A DNA stretch of 64,000 nt from Arthrobacter sp. SLBN-112 (GCF_030944625.1 NZ_JAUSXY010000001.1:1612001-1676000); one strand, 5' to 3'; numbered from the stretch's first letter, positions 26,033-34,856 are shown. Notes: generated from the sequence alone by a model not told the origin. Translations and numbers: made by a program.

Positions 26033-27056
26033 TCAGCCGGCTTCAGGCGCGGCCGTGCTCTGCCGAACCACCAGTTCGGGCGTGAACACGACTGCCCGGT
26101 GGACAGGATTCTGCGATTCCAGCTCTTCGGACAGCAGTTCGATGGCAGTCCGCCCCAGCAATTCGGTGGGCTGGCGGATGGAGGACAACGGCACGACCGC
26201 GGAAACCGCGAAGTCAATGTCGTCATAGCCGATCAATGCCACGTCCTCCGGGATGCGGAACGTATGGGTCATGGTGAGTGACTGCATGACGCCCAGGGCC
26301 AGGAGATCGTTGGCGCAGAAAATCCCGTCCGGCAGCTCCGCGCGGCCCCGCTGCACCAGCATGTCGCCCACGCTCCGGCCGGCAAGGACAGTCTGCCCCT
26401 CCGAGTCCAGGACCTCCAGTGTGGCGTCCGGCTCCTCCTTGACGGCCCGCCGGGCCCCCTCAAGGCGGTCCGCCACCTGCCGGATGGAGGTGGGGCCGCC
26501 CACGAACGCCAGCCGGCGGCGGCCCGTGTCAAGCAGATGCCGGGCGGCAAGGTACCCGCCGGCGTCGTCATCCACTGCCACGGAGCTGAACTTTAATTCG
26601 TCGGCCAGGCGGTCCACCAGGACGGTGGGGACGCCGCGCTCGCGGAGGAGGTCCAGCCTGTCCGTGACATCGCCCACCGGTGAAATCAGCAGGCCCTGGA
26701 CGCGCTGCTCCTGGAAGAGATCGATGTAATTCGCTTCCCGGCCGGCGTCATGTCCGCTGTCCCCGAGCAGCACGGCACTTCCCTGGAGGGCCGCTGCGTC
26801 CTCCGCCGAGCGGACCACGGAGGTGAAGAAGGGGTTGCCCACGTCAAGGACAATGAGGCCGATGGTGCGGCTGTGGCCAACCCGGAGTTGGCGGGCGGCG
26901 TCATTGCGGACAAAGCCCAATTCGTCGATGGCACGCAGGACCCGTTCTTTGGTCCGTTCCGACACCCTGTCCGGGTAATTCAGGACGTTTGAGACCGTTC
27001 CCACGGCCACGCTAGCGTGGGTTGGCAACGTCCTTGATGCTGGCTGTCCGGTTCAT
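26033..27056 (-). CDS. LacI-family transcriptional regulator, HTH interrupted by a frameshift
   Basis: The effector-binding domain is intact (SRTIGLIVLDVGNPFF, DLFQEQRVQGLLISP, AFVGGP, GIFCANDLLALGV, SSIRQPT). The open frame alone would start at ATG 27028 inside the DNA-binding domain. The expected start is the ATG at 27056 with GGAG upstream, reading MNRTASIKDVAN and then HASVAVGTVSNVLNYPDRVS after removal of one G from the GGG at 27019-27021. The corrected length is 340 residues, normal for LacI proteins. Divergent from the rhamnose operon and facing paired operators, it is probably the rhamnose repressor. If the frameshift is real, the operon would be derepressed. Confidence 0.85.
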
Positions 27057-27125
27057 CGATTCTCCGTGTTGATGTGTCCGCGGCAGGGTGTTCCGCGCGG
27101 GCGATCAAAAGTTTATTGCCATTGC

Positions 27126-27155
27126 TTGACACCTGCTCAGGTTCAACTGTACTTT
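27126..27155 (+). promoter_or_regulatory. Promoter of the rhamnose operon
   Basis: TTGACA (27126-27131) and TACTTT (27150-27155) with an 18-base spacer point toward the mutarotase gene. The paired operators start at the end of the -10 element and cover the expected transcription start, which fits repression by the divergent LacI protein. Confidence 0.55.
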
Positions 27156-27179
27156 GAATCGTAACAATGAAACGATTCA
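27155..27179. promoter_or_regulatory. Paired operator of the rhamnose operon
   Basis: TGAATCGTAACA (27155-27166) and TGAAACGATTCA (27168-27179) are adjacent LacI-type sites. Together they also form a larger inverted repeat, TTTGAATCGT with ACGATTCAAA. Similar single sites occur at 19882 and 20733, linking this operon with the YesL/Lpl block. Confidence 0.65.
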
Positions 27180-27208
27180 AAATTTTGCGGGTTTGAACAG
27201 GAGTACCA

Positions 27209-27553
27209 ATGAGGGTGTGTTTCCGTTCCTCGGTCCAGCCGGCGCTCATTCAGGAATACCGACGCAGGCACGCGGCGGTATGGCCGGAGATGCTGCTGGC
27301 CCTCAAAGACGCCGGCTGGCACAACTACTCCCTGTTCCTGGGTGAGGACGGGCTCCTGGTGGGGTACGTGGAGTGTGACGACTTTGACGCCGTCCGCGCC
27401 CGGATGGCCCTGACGGAGGTCAACGCCCGCTGGCAGGCGGAAATGGCAGCACTCTTTGAAGACTCCGGCCAGGCGCCCGATGAGGGGTTCCAGGTACTGG
27501 AAGAAGTCTTTAACCTTGACAGCCAGTTGGCTGCCCCACCCTCCGCGGGCTGA
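27209..27553 (+). CDS. rhaM: L-rhamnose mutarotase
   Basis: A 114-residue RhaM/RhaU family protein interconverting the alpha and beta anomers of L-rhamnose. The dimeric alpha/beta-barrel family motifs are present: YRRRHAAVWPEML, with the conserved His, then GWHNYSLFL and NARWQAEMAALF. The ATG has AGGAG five bases upstream. It is the first gene of the rhamnose operon. Confidence 0.92.
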   Translation: MRVCFRSSVQPALIQEYRRRHAAVWPEMLLALKDAGWHNYSLFLGEDGLLVGYVECDDFDAVRARMALTEVNARWQAEMAALFEDSGQAPDEGFQVLEEVFNLDSQLAAPPSAG

Positions 27554-27652
27554 CCGCCGGAACACAAAACCTCCGCAACAGCAGGCACCACCAGCACCCC
27601 AGCTCCAGCAGCGGGGCACCAACCACACGAACCAGACACCGGAAAGAGCATC

Positions 27653-28819
27653 ATGAACGACGTAGCAACGGCGCTGGGCAGGCTCGAGGAGCTTGCCATC
27701 GAAGTCCCCTCATGGGCCTATGGAAATTCAGGCACGCGGTTCAAGGTGTTCGGCACCCCCGGCACGCCGCGCACGGTCCAGGAAAAGATTGCGGACGCAG
27801 CGAAGGTCCACGAGTTGACCGGGCTGGCCCCCACCGTGGCCCTGCACATCCCGTGGGACAAGGTGGATGACTACGCCGCCCTGAAGGAGTATGCGGCCGG
27901 ACTGGGCGTGGGGCTGGGCACCGTCAATTCCAATACCTTCCAGGACGACGAATACAAGTTTGGTTCCCTGACCTCGTCCAACGAGTCGGTCCGCCGCCGC
28001 GCCATCGACCACCACCTGGAGTGCCTCCAGATCATGCACGCCACCGGCTCGAAGGACTTGAAGATCTGGCTGGCGGACGGTACCAACTATCCGGGCCAGG
28101 ATGACATGCGCGGCCGCCAGGACCGCCTGGCCGAGTCCCTGCAGGAGATCTACGCTGCACTGGGCGACGAGCAGCGGCTGGTGCTGGAATACAAGTTCTT
28201 CGAGCCGGCTTTCTACCACACCGATGTTCCGGACTGGGGCACCTCCTACGCCCAGACCCTGGCCCTGGGAGAGAAGGCGTTCGTCTGCCTGGACACCGGC
28301 CACCACGCGCCGGGCACCAACATCGAGTTCATCGTGATGCAGCTGCTCCGCCTGGGCAAGTTGGGGTCCTTCGACTTCAACTCGCGCTTCTACGCCGACG
28401 ACGACCTGATCGTGGGTGCCGCCGATCCGTTCCAGCTCTTCCGCATCATGCACGAGGTGATCCGTGGCGGCGGCTTCGGCAAGGACTCCGGCGTGGCCCT
28501 CATGCTGGACCAGTGCCACAACCTGGAGGAGAAGATCCCGGGCCAGATCCGGTCGGTCCTGAACGTCCAGGAGATGACAGCCCGCGCCTTGCTGGTGGAC
28601 ACCGCTGCCCTGGGCGAGGCACAGCGCGCCGGGGATGTCCTGGGCGCCAACGGCATCTTCAATGATGCGTTCTACACCGACGTCCGGCCCATCCTGGCCG
28701 AATGGCGTGAATCCCGCGGCCTGCCCGCGGACCCGATCGCTGCCTACAAGGCCAGCGGCTACCAGAAACAGATCAACGAGGACCGCGCAGGCGGCCAGCA
28801 AGCCGGATGGGGCGCCTAA
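27653..28819 (+). CDS. rhaI: L-rhamnose isomerase (RhaI type)
   Basis: A 388-residue TIM-barrel isomerase converting L-rhamnose to L-rhamnulose. Metal and substrate residues appear in VLEYKFFEPAFYHTD, CLDTGHHAPGTNIEF and SFDFNSRFYADDDL, matching the Pseudomonas stutzeri-type rhamnose isomerase rather than enteric RhaA. It lies between the mutarotase and the aldolase/dehydrogenase, separated from the latter by six bases. A 99-base gap upstream carries no other feature. Confidence 0.92.
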   Translation: MNDVATALGRLEELAIEVPSWAYGNSGTRFKVFGTPGTPRTVQEKIADAAKVHELTGLAPTVALHIPWDKVDDYAALKEYAAGLGVGLGTVNSNTFQDDEYKFGSLTSSNESVRRRAIDHHLECLQIMHATGSKDLKIWLADGTNYPGQDDMRGRQDRLAESLQEIYAALGDEQRLVLEYKFFEPAFYHTDVPDWGTSYAQTLALGEKAFVCLDTGHHAPGTNIEFIVMQLLRLGKLGSFDFNSRFYADDDLIVGAADPFQLFRIMHEVIRGGGFGKDSGVALMLDQCHNLEEKIPGQIRSVLNVQEMTARALLVDTAALGEAQRAGDVLGANGIFNDAFYTDVRPILAEWRESRGLPADPIAAYKASGYQKQINEDRAGGQQAGWGA

Positions 28820-28825
28820 ATAGCT

Positions 28826-30862
28826 ATGAGTAACAAGACTGTTGAAGACCTGATTTCCCGTTCCAACCGCCTGGGTGCGGACAAGCGGAACACCAACTTC
28901 GCCGGCGGCAACACCTCCGCCAAGGGCACTGACAAGGACCCGGTCACGGGCGAGGACGTCCAGCTGCTGTGGGTCAAGGGCTCCGGCGGTGACCTGGGCA
29001 CGCTGAAGCCGGAAAACCTCGCCGTGCTGCGGCTGGACCGGCTGAACGCGCTCAAGAACGTCTACCCGGGTGTTGAGCGTGAAGACGAGATGGTGGCCGC
29101 GTTCGATTACTGCCTGCATGGCAAGGGCGGCGCCGCCCCCTCGATCGATACGGCCATGCACGGCCTGGTGGACGCAGCACACGTTGACCACCTGCACCCG
29201 GACTCCGGCATCGCCATTGCCACCGCCGTGGACGGCGAGGCACTGACCACCAAGATCTTCGGCACCAAGGTGGTCTGGGTGCCCTGGCGCCGTCCCGGAT
29301 TCCAGCTGGGCCTGGACATCGCCGCCATCAAGGACGCCAACCCGCAGGCCATCGGCACCATCCTGGGCGGCCACGGCATCACCGCCTGGGGCGCCACCAG
29401 CGAAGAGGCCGAGCAGAACTCGCTGTGGATCATCGAGCAGGCCGAGAAGTACATCGCCGAGAACGGCAAGGCCCAGCCATTCGGCGCCAAGCTGCCGGGA
29501 TATGCAGCCCTCCCGGACGCCGAGCGCCGTGCCAAGGCCGCCGCCCTGGCACCGGTGATCCGAGGCCTGGCCTCCACCGACAAGCCGCAGCTGGGGCACT
29601 TCAGCGATGACGCCGTCGTCCTGGACTTCCTGGAAGCCGCCGAGCACCCGCGCCTTGGTGCCCTGGGCACCTCCTGCCCGGACCACTTCCTGCGCACCAA
29701 GGTCAAGCCGCTGATCCTGGACCTTCCGGCGGACGCCTCGATCGAGGACTCCATCGCCAGGCTCCAGGAACTGCACGCCGACTACCGCGAGGACTACCAG
29801 GCCTACTACGACCGCCATGCCGACGCCGACAGCCCGGCGCTGCGCGGCGCGGACCCGGCCATCGTGCTGGTCCCCGGCGTGGGAATGTTCTCCTTCGGCG
29901 CCAACAAGCAGACAGCCCGCGTTGCCGGCGAGTTCTACATCAACGCCATCAACGTCATGCGGGGCGCGGAGGCCATCTCCACCTACGCCCCGATCGAGGA
30001 ATCCGAGAAGTTCCGGATCGAGTACTGGGCGCTGGAGGAAGCCAAACTGGCCCGGATGCCCAAGCCGAAGTCCCACGCCACCCGCATCGCGCTGGTGACC
30101 GGGGCGGCGTCCGGCATCGGCAAGGCCATCGCCACCCGCCTCGCCGCGGAAGGCGCCTGCGTGGTTATCGCCGACCTGAACCTGGAGAACGCGCAGAAGG
30201 TGGCCGAAGAGCTTGGCGGTCGAGACGTTGCTGTTGGTGTCCAGGCCGACGTGACGGACGAAGCCCAGGTTGCTGCCGCTATCGACGCCGCCGTCCTGGC
30301 TTTCGGCGGCGTGGACCTGGTGGTCAACAACGCCGGCCTGTCCATCTCCAAGCCGCTGCTGGAAACCACCGAAAAGGACTGGGACCTGCAGCACAACGTC
30401 ATGGCCAAGGGCTCCTTCCTGGTGGCCAAGGCCGCGGCGAAGGTGATGATCGCGCAGGGCCTGGGCGGAGACATCATCTACATCTCCTCCAAGAACTCCG
30501 TGTTCGCCGGCCCCAACAACATCGCCTACTCCGCCACCAAGGCTGACCAGGCCCACCAGGTGCGCCTGCTCGCGGCGGAACTGGGCGAGTACGGTATCCG
30601 CGTCAACGGCATCAACCCCGACGGCGTGGTCCGCGGTTCCGGCATCTTCGCCGGCGGGTGGGGCGCCAAGCGCGCGGCGGTCTACGGCGTGGACGAGGAG
30701 AAGCTGGGCGAGTACTACGCCCAGCGCACCCTGCTCAAGCGCGAAGTCCTGCCCGAGCACGTGGCCAACGCCGCCGCCGTCCTCACCAGCAACGAACTGT
30801 CCCACACCACCGGCCTGCACATCCCCGTGGACGCCGGAGTGGCCGCAGCCTTCCTGCGATGA
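28826..30862 (+). CDS. Bifunctional rhamnulose-1-phosphate aldolase / lactaldehyde dehydrogenase
   Basis: A 678-residue fusion. The first 400 or so residues are a class II aldolase (NTNFAGGNTSAKGT near the N-terminus, HVDHLHPDSGIAIA with metal histidines, LGGHGITAWG). From about residue 418 a short-chain dehydrogenase begins, with ALVTGAASGIGKAIA and the catalytic YSATK near 567. The first domain splits L-rhamnulose 1-phosphate into dihydroxyacetone phosphate and L-lactaldehyde; the second would oxidise lactaldehyde to lactate. The stop overlaps the kinase start (ATGA), indicating coupled translation. Confidence 0.92.
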   Translation: MSNKTVEDLISRSNRLGADKRNTNFAGGNTSAKGTDKDPVTGEDVQLLWVKGSGGDLGTLKPENLAVLRLDRLNALKNVYPGVEREDEMVAAFDYCLHGKGGAAPSIDTAMHGLVDAAHVDHLHPDSGIAIATAVDGEALTTKIFGTKVVWVPWRRPGFQLGLDIAAIKDANPQAIGTILGGHGITAWGATSEEAEQNSLWIIEQAEKYIAENGKAQPFGAKLPGYAALPDAERRAKAAALAPVIRGLASTDKPQLGHFSDDAVVLDFLEAAEHPRLGALGTSCPDHFLRTKVKPLILDLPADASIEDSIARLQELHADYREDYQAYYDRHADADSPALRGADPAIVLVPGVGMFSFGANKQTARVAGEFYINAINVMRGAEAISTYAPIEESEKFRIEYWALEEAKLARMPKPKSHATRIALVTGAASGIGKAIATRLAAEGACVVIADLNLENAQKVAEELGGRDVAVGVQADVTDEAQVAAAIDAAVLAFGGVDLVVNNAGLSISKPLLETTEKDWDLQHNVMAKGSFLVAKAAAKVMIAQGLGGDIIYISSKNSVFAGPNNIAYSATKADQAHQVRLLAAELGEYGIRVNGINPDGVVRGSGIFAGGWGAKRAAVYGVDEEKLGEYYAQRTLLKREVLPEHVANAAAVLTSNELSHTTGLHIPVDAGVAAAFLR

Positions 30863-32319
30863 GCACGGTTCCAGCTGCCGGCGTGTTTGCCGCCGTCGAC
30901 ATTGGCGCCTCCTCCGGCCGGGTCATGCTGGGCCGCGTCGCTCCCGGCACGGGGGTGTCGCTGGAGACCGTTCACCGCTTCCCCAACGGCGTGGTGGAGA
31001 TCGACGGCGGCCTCCGCTGGGACTTCGACGCTTTGTTCGCCGAAGTCCTGGCCGGCCTCCGGGCCGCAGCCACCGTGGCCTCGGCCCAGGGCGAAACGAT
31101 CGCCAGCATCGGCATCGACACCTGGGCCGTGGACTACGGCCTGGTCAACAAAGCCGGCCGGCTGGTGGCGCAGCCGTTCAGCTACCGCGACGACCGCAGC
31201 CGGGCCGCCGTGGCACCGGTCCACGCCAAGCTGGACCCCGCGCGGCTGTATGCCACCACGGGGCTGCAGTTCCTGCAGTTCAACACCATCTACCAGCTGG
31301 CCGCGGAGCGGGACCTGGACGGGCTTCAAGCCTTGCTGATCCCGGACCTGATCGCCTTCCTGCTCACGGGCGTTCGCCGGACCGAAGCCACGAACGCCTC
31401 CACCACCGGGCTGTTCGACGCCGTGGCGGGGGAGTGGGCCACCGGGTTCTTTGCTCCGCTGGGGCTGCGGAAGGACCTGTTCCCGCCGCTGATCCAGCCC
31501 GGCGAAACTGTTGGCACGCTCCTGCCGGAGATCGCCGCTGCCGTGGACCTGCCGCAGGACACGAAGGTGGTGGCTGTCGGCTCGCACGACACCGCGTCCG
31601 CTGTCGCAGCGGTTCCCGCGGAAAAAGTGGACTTCGCGTACATCTCCTCCGGCACGTGGTCGCTGGTGGGACTGGAGCTGAACCAGCCGGTCCTGACCGA
31701 GGCCGGCAGGGGAGCGAACTTCACCAACGAACGCGGGGTGGACGGCACCATCCGGTACCTGCGCAACATGGGTGGCCTCTGGCTGCTCAGCGAATGCCAG
31801 CGGACCTGGGCCGGCGAAGGAATCCGGCCCGAACTGACCGCCCTGCTCACGGAAGCCGCGGCCCTTCCGGCCGGCGGTCCGCAAGTCAACGCCGACGATC
31901 CATACTTCATTGCCCCGGACAACATGCCCCAGCGCATCCGTGCGGCGGTCCGCCGCGCCGGTGAGGTGCTGCCCGACGATCCCGCGGCCATCACCCGCTG
32001 CATCATGGACAGCCTCGCCAGTGGTTATGCCCGGACCATCACCGCTGCCGAACGCCTTGCTGGCCGTGCAGTGGAGGTGGTGCACGTGGTGGGCGGCGGC
32101 TCGCAGAACGCCCTGCTCTGCCAGCTCACTGCCGACGCCACCGGACGTCCGGTCATCGCCGGCCCGGTTGAAGCCACGGCGTTGGGAAACGTCCTGGTAC
32201 AGGCGCGCGCGGCCGCAGTAGTCGACGGCGGCCTGCCGCAGCTGCGCGGAATCATCGCTGCCGGGACGAGCCTTCGCCGGTATGAACCCCTGGACCTGAC
32301 CCTGAACTCTAAGAATTGA
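30859..32319 (+). CDS. rhaB: Rhamnulokinase
   Basis: A 486-residue FGGY-family kinase with the nucleotide-binding motif AVDIGASSGRVMLGR at the N-terminus, the SIGIDTWAVDYGLV segment, and the C-terminal HVVGGGSQNALLCQLTADA motif. It phosphorylates L-rhamnulose at O-1 to supply the aldolase encoded upstream. The start at 30859 is set by the ATGA overlap with the preceding gene and by the family N-terminus. With this gene the window has all intracellular steps from L-rhamnose to central metabolism. Confidence 0.92.
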   Translation: MSTVPAAGVFAAVDIGASSGRVMLGRVAPGTGVSLETVHRFPNGVVEIDGGLRWDFDALFAEVLAGLRAAATVASAQGETIASIGIDTWAVDYGLVNKAGRLVAQPFSYRDDRSRAAVAPVHAKLDPARLYATTGLQFLQFNTIYQLAAERDLDGLQALLIPDLIAFLLTGVRRTEATNASTTGLFDAVAGEWATGFFAPLGLRKDLFPPLIQPGETVGTLLPEIAAAVDLPQDTKVVAVGSHDTASAVAAVPAEKVDFAYISSGTWSLVGLELNQPVLTEAGRGANFTNERGVDGTIRYLRNMGGLWLLSECQRTWAGEGIRPELTALLTEAAALPAGGPQVNADDPYFIAPDNMPQRIRAAVRRAGEVLPDDPAAITRCIMDSLASGYARTITAAERLAGRAVEVVHVVGGGSQNALLCQLTADATGRPVIAGPVEATALGNVLVQARAAAVVDGGLPQLRGIIAAGTSLRRYEPLDLTLNSKN

Positions 32320-32472
32320 ACCCATGAGAATCGCAGAGCGCCACGTCAGACATCGAACTGGAACGCGTCGAGGGAGTCCACGGGCCCCGGAGCCTGGATG
32401 TCGTTATCGTGCGCTAGAAATAGAGGAACTTTCACACCAGGCCGCCAACCACCCCTGACAGAACGGACAGCG

Positions 32473-33492
32473 ATGCCCCTCTTTGACCTCCCCCTGGCCC
32501 AACTGCGCAGCTACACCTCGGACGTCACGCCGCCGGAGGACCTGGGCGCGTTTTGGGACGCTACCCTCGACGAAGCACGTGCCTTCCCGTTAAACGCCAC
32601 CTTCGAACCGGTGGAGAACTATCTGGCGGTGATCGATTCCTTCGACGTCACCTTTTCCGGCTTCGGCGGGGCGCCGGTCAAAGGCTGGCTGCACCTGCCG
32701 GCCAATTTCGAAGAGGGTGCCAGAGTCCCGGTGGTGGTGCACTACGTGGGCTATTCCGGCGGCCGCGGCCTGGTCAACCAGGACACCCGCTGGGCCCAGG
32801 CAGGCTATGCGCACCTGATCATGGACACCCGCGGCCAGGGGTACGGCGGCACCCTGGGGGACACCCCTGACCCGCACCCCTCCGCCGGGGACGTGGCCCA
32901 CGCCGGCCTGATGACCCGGGGCATCGCCAACCGCGAGGACTACTACTACCGCCGCGTCTACGTGGACGCCTTCCGGGCCGTGGAGGCAGCCCAGGCGCAC
33001 CCCGCCGTCGATCCCGCCAAAGTGGTGCTCGCAGGCGTCAGCCAGGGCGGCGGCATCGTGGTGGCCACGGCAGGGCTCACCGCGGGACGGCTCGACGGCG
33101 TCATCGCCGCGCTGCCCGACGTCCCGTTCCTGCAGGACTTCCCCCGCGCCATCGACATCACCCCGCGCGGGCCCTACCCGGAGATCGCCCAGTTCCTGGC
33201 GCGCCACCGGGACCGTTACCAGCCCGCACTTGAGGTCCTGAACTACTTCGACGGCGTCAACCTGGCCCGGTACGCCACGGCGCCGGCGCTGTACTCGGTG
33301 GCCCTGATGGACGATATCTGCCCGCCGTCCACTGTCTTCGCCAGCTTCAACGCCTACGGCTCGGGCACGTCCGCGGCGTCCTCCACGGGGGCCGCCAAGG
33401 AGATCGAGGTGTACCGGTTCAACAACCATGAAGGCGGCCAGGAACACCACTGGATCCGGCAACTGCAGTTCCTGCGCAAGCTTTTGGGGTAG
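32473..33492 (+). CDS. CE7-type acetylxylan esterase / cephalosporin C deacetylase
   Basis: A 339-residue carbohydrate esterase family 7 protein. The N-terminal MPLFDLPLAQLRSY and TPPEDLGAFW, the nucleophile motif AGVSQGGGIV, the acid in ALMDDICPP and the histidine in FNNHEGGQEHH are all family hallmarks. It is cytoplasmic and should remove acetyl groups from short oligosaccharides. The ribosome-binding site is weak (ACGGACAG). It follows the rhamnose operon after 150 bases that hold no convincing gene, and was probably recruited to the same pathway. Confidence 0.85.
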   Translation: MPLFDLPLAQLRSYTSDVTPPEDLGAFWDATLDEARAFPLNATFEPVENYLAVIDSFDVTFSGFGGAPVKGWLHLPANFEEGARVPVVVHYVGYSGGRGLVNQDTRWAQAGYAHLIMDTRGQGYGGTLGDTPDPHPSAGDVAHAGLMTRGIANREDYYYRRVYVDAFRAVEAAQAHPAVDPAKVVLAGVSQGGGIVVATAGLTAGRLDGVIAALPDVPFLQDFPRAIDITPRGPYPEIAQFLARHRDRYQPALEVLNYFDGVNLARYATAPALYSVALMDDICPPSTVFASFNAYGSGTSAASSTGAAKEIEVYRFNNHEGGQEHHWIRQLQFLRKLLG

Positions 33493-33533
33493 GCCGGCGC
33501 AGGAAATGTGACGGACGCTGATTTTGCGCCGGC
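33493..33533. terminator. Inverted repeat after the CE7 gene
   Basis: GCCGGCGCA (33493-33501) pairs perfectly with TGCGCCGGC (33525-33533) around a 23-base loop directly after the CE7 stop. It may act as a terminator, and its right arm overlaps the putative -35 of the DAHP synthase promoter, so it could also be an operator. Confidence 0.4.
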
Positions 33534-33551
33534 GGCCGGCAGGGCTATGGT
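33524..33551 (+). promoter_or_regulatory. Candidate promoter of the DAHP synthase leader
   Basis: TTGCGC (33524-33529) and TATGGT (33546-33551) are 16 bases apart. Transcription would begin within a few bases of the leader ATG at 33559, so the leader peptide may be translated from a nearly leaderless mRNA, which is common in actinobacteria. Confidence 0.45.
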
Positions 33552-33558
33552 CTTTCCC

Positions 33559-33618
33559 ATGACTAACCGTTGGTATGCGTATTTTTCGTTGGCTCTGGAG
33601 GGGCCCGCGTCTAACTGA
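33559..33618 (+). CDS. Aromatic-amino-acid leader peptide of DAHP synthase
   Basis: This 19-codon frame reads MTNRWYAYFSLALEGPASN. It contains one Trp, two Tyr and one Phe codon within five positions, the composition expected of an attenuation leader for aromatic biosynthesis. It ends 117 bases before the DAHP synthase start and overlaps the first arm of an RNA hairpin. The density of W, Y and F codons together with the following hairpins makes chance unlikely, but translation has not been shown. Confidence 0.75.
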   Translation: MTNRWYAYFSLALEGPASN

Positions 33619-33672
33619 CACGCATCCAGCATTCCTTCAGAGCCAACAGGGCAGAGATGATTCTCTGCCCTT
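33588..33672 (+). promoter_or_regulatory. Transcription attenuator upstream of DAHP synthase
   Basis: Two successive hairpins follow the aromatic codons. Arms 33588-33597 and 33638-33647 (GTTGGCTCTG with CAGAGCCAAC) are a perfect 10-bp match. Arms 33648-33657 and 33662-33671 (AGGGCAGAGA with TCTCTGCCCT) form a 10-bp, short-loop hairpin with a weak following T tract. The first arm begins directly after the Trp-Tyr-Tyr-Phe codons, so a stalled ribosome would cover it. The competing antiterminator pairing is not resolved by eye. Confidence 0.7.
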
Positions 33673-33734
33673 CGCCGTTTCTCCGGCGGGTTCTGAAATC
33701 CGGGCCCGCTTCCCATCTGGAACAGGACCCGAAC

Positions 33735-34856
33735 ATGAGCACCGCAACAGCAGCAGCCACCGCCGCCGGCACCAAATCCACGTCGAACCTGCGCGTCAGC
33801 GAATTCACCGCGCTGCCCACCCCTTCCGAACTTCTCGCCGAACTGCCCCTGGACGCCCGGGCGGCGGACGTCGTCGAACGCGGCCGCGACCAGGTGCGAG
33901 CCATCATGGACGGCGTGGATGACCGCCTGCTGGTCATCGTGGGGCCCTGCTCCATCCACGATCCCAAAGCCGGGCTGGAATACGCCCGCCGGCTGGTCAG
34001 CCAGGCGGAAAAGCACAAGGAAGACCTGCTGGTGGTCATGCGGACCTACTTCGAAAAGCCCCGCACCACCGTGGGCTGGAAGGGCCTGATCAATGATCCC
34101 CGCCTTGACGGCAGCCATGACATGGTCACCGGCCTGCGCACCGCCAGGCAGTTCCTGCAGCAGGTGACGGCGCTCGGACTGCCCACCGCCACCGAATTTC
34201 TGGAGCCGATCAGCCCCCAGTACATGGCGGACCTGATCTCCTGGGGCGCCATCGGCGCCCGCACCACCGAAAGCCAGATCCACCGGCAGCTGGCCTCCGG
34301 CCTCTCCATGCCCATCGGCTTCAAGAACGGGACCGACGGCGGCCTGCAGGTGGCGATCGACGCGTGCGGCGCCGCGGCGGCGGCCCAGGCGTTCCTGGGG
34401 ATCGACGGTGACGGCCGGGCTGCGCTGGTGGCAACAGCCGGGAACCCGGACACCCACGTGATCCTCCGCGGCGGACGCAAGGGTCCCAACTACTCAGCCG
34501 CCGACGTCGAACGGGCGTCCGGGGAGCTGGCTGGAAAGGGCCTGAACCCGCGCCTGGTGGTTGACGCCAGCCACGCCAACAGCGGCAAGAGCCATCACCG
34601 CCAGGCCGAGGTTGCGCTGGAGATCGGTGCCCAGCTGGAGGACGGGGGAGCCGCGGCCCAGGCGATCGCCGGGGTCATGCTGGAAAGCTTCCTGGTGGGC
34701 GGCGCCCAAAACTTGGACGTGGCCGGCCATGCGGCCGGCAGTTCCGCGCTCGTGTACGGCCAGAGCGTCACCGATGCCTGCATGGATTGGGACGTTTCCG
34801 CCTCAGTCCTGGAGCAGCTCGCGGCCTCGGCACGCAAGCGCCGGCAGGCGAAATAG
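33735..34856 (+). CDS. aroG: 3-deoxy-7-phosphoheptulonate (DAHP) synthase, class I
   Basis: A 373-residue AroF/G/H-type DAHP synthase, which condenses phosphoenolpyruvate and erythrose 4-phosphate as the first step of the shikimate pathway. Motifs include IVGPCSIHDPKAGLEYA, YFEKPRTTVGWKGLINDP, SWGAIGARTTESQIHR, PIGFKNGTDG and VVDASHANSGK. The start at 33735 has AGGA upstream and gives the usual length; a longer frame from 33657 would read through the attenuator hairpin. Regulation by the upstream leader is likely. Confidence 0.92.
   Translation: MSTATAAATAAGTKSTSNLRVSEFTALPTPSELLAELPLDARAADVVERGRDQVRAIMDGVDDRLLVIVGPCSIHDPKAGLEYARRLVSQAEKHKEDLLVVMRTYFEKPRTTVGWKGLINDPRLDGSHDMVTGLRTARQFLQQVTALGLPTATEFLEPISPQYMADLISWGAIGARTTESQIHRQLASGLSMPIGFKNGTDGGLQVAIDACGAAAAAQAFLGIDGDGRAALVATAGNPDTHVILRGGRKGPNYSAADVERASGELAGKGLNPRLVVDASHANSGKSHHRQAEVALEIGAQLEDGGAAAQAIAGVMLESFLVGGAQNLDVAGHAAGSSALVYGQSVTDACMDWDVSASVLEQLAASARKRRQAK

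Noticed and set aside
32324..32460. Possible short gene between rhamnulokinase and the CE7 esterase
   Set aside because: The frame from ATG 32324 gives an Arg-rich peptide with no family features and no good ribosome-binding site.
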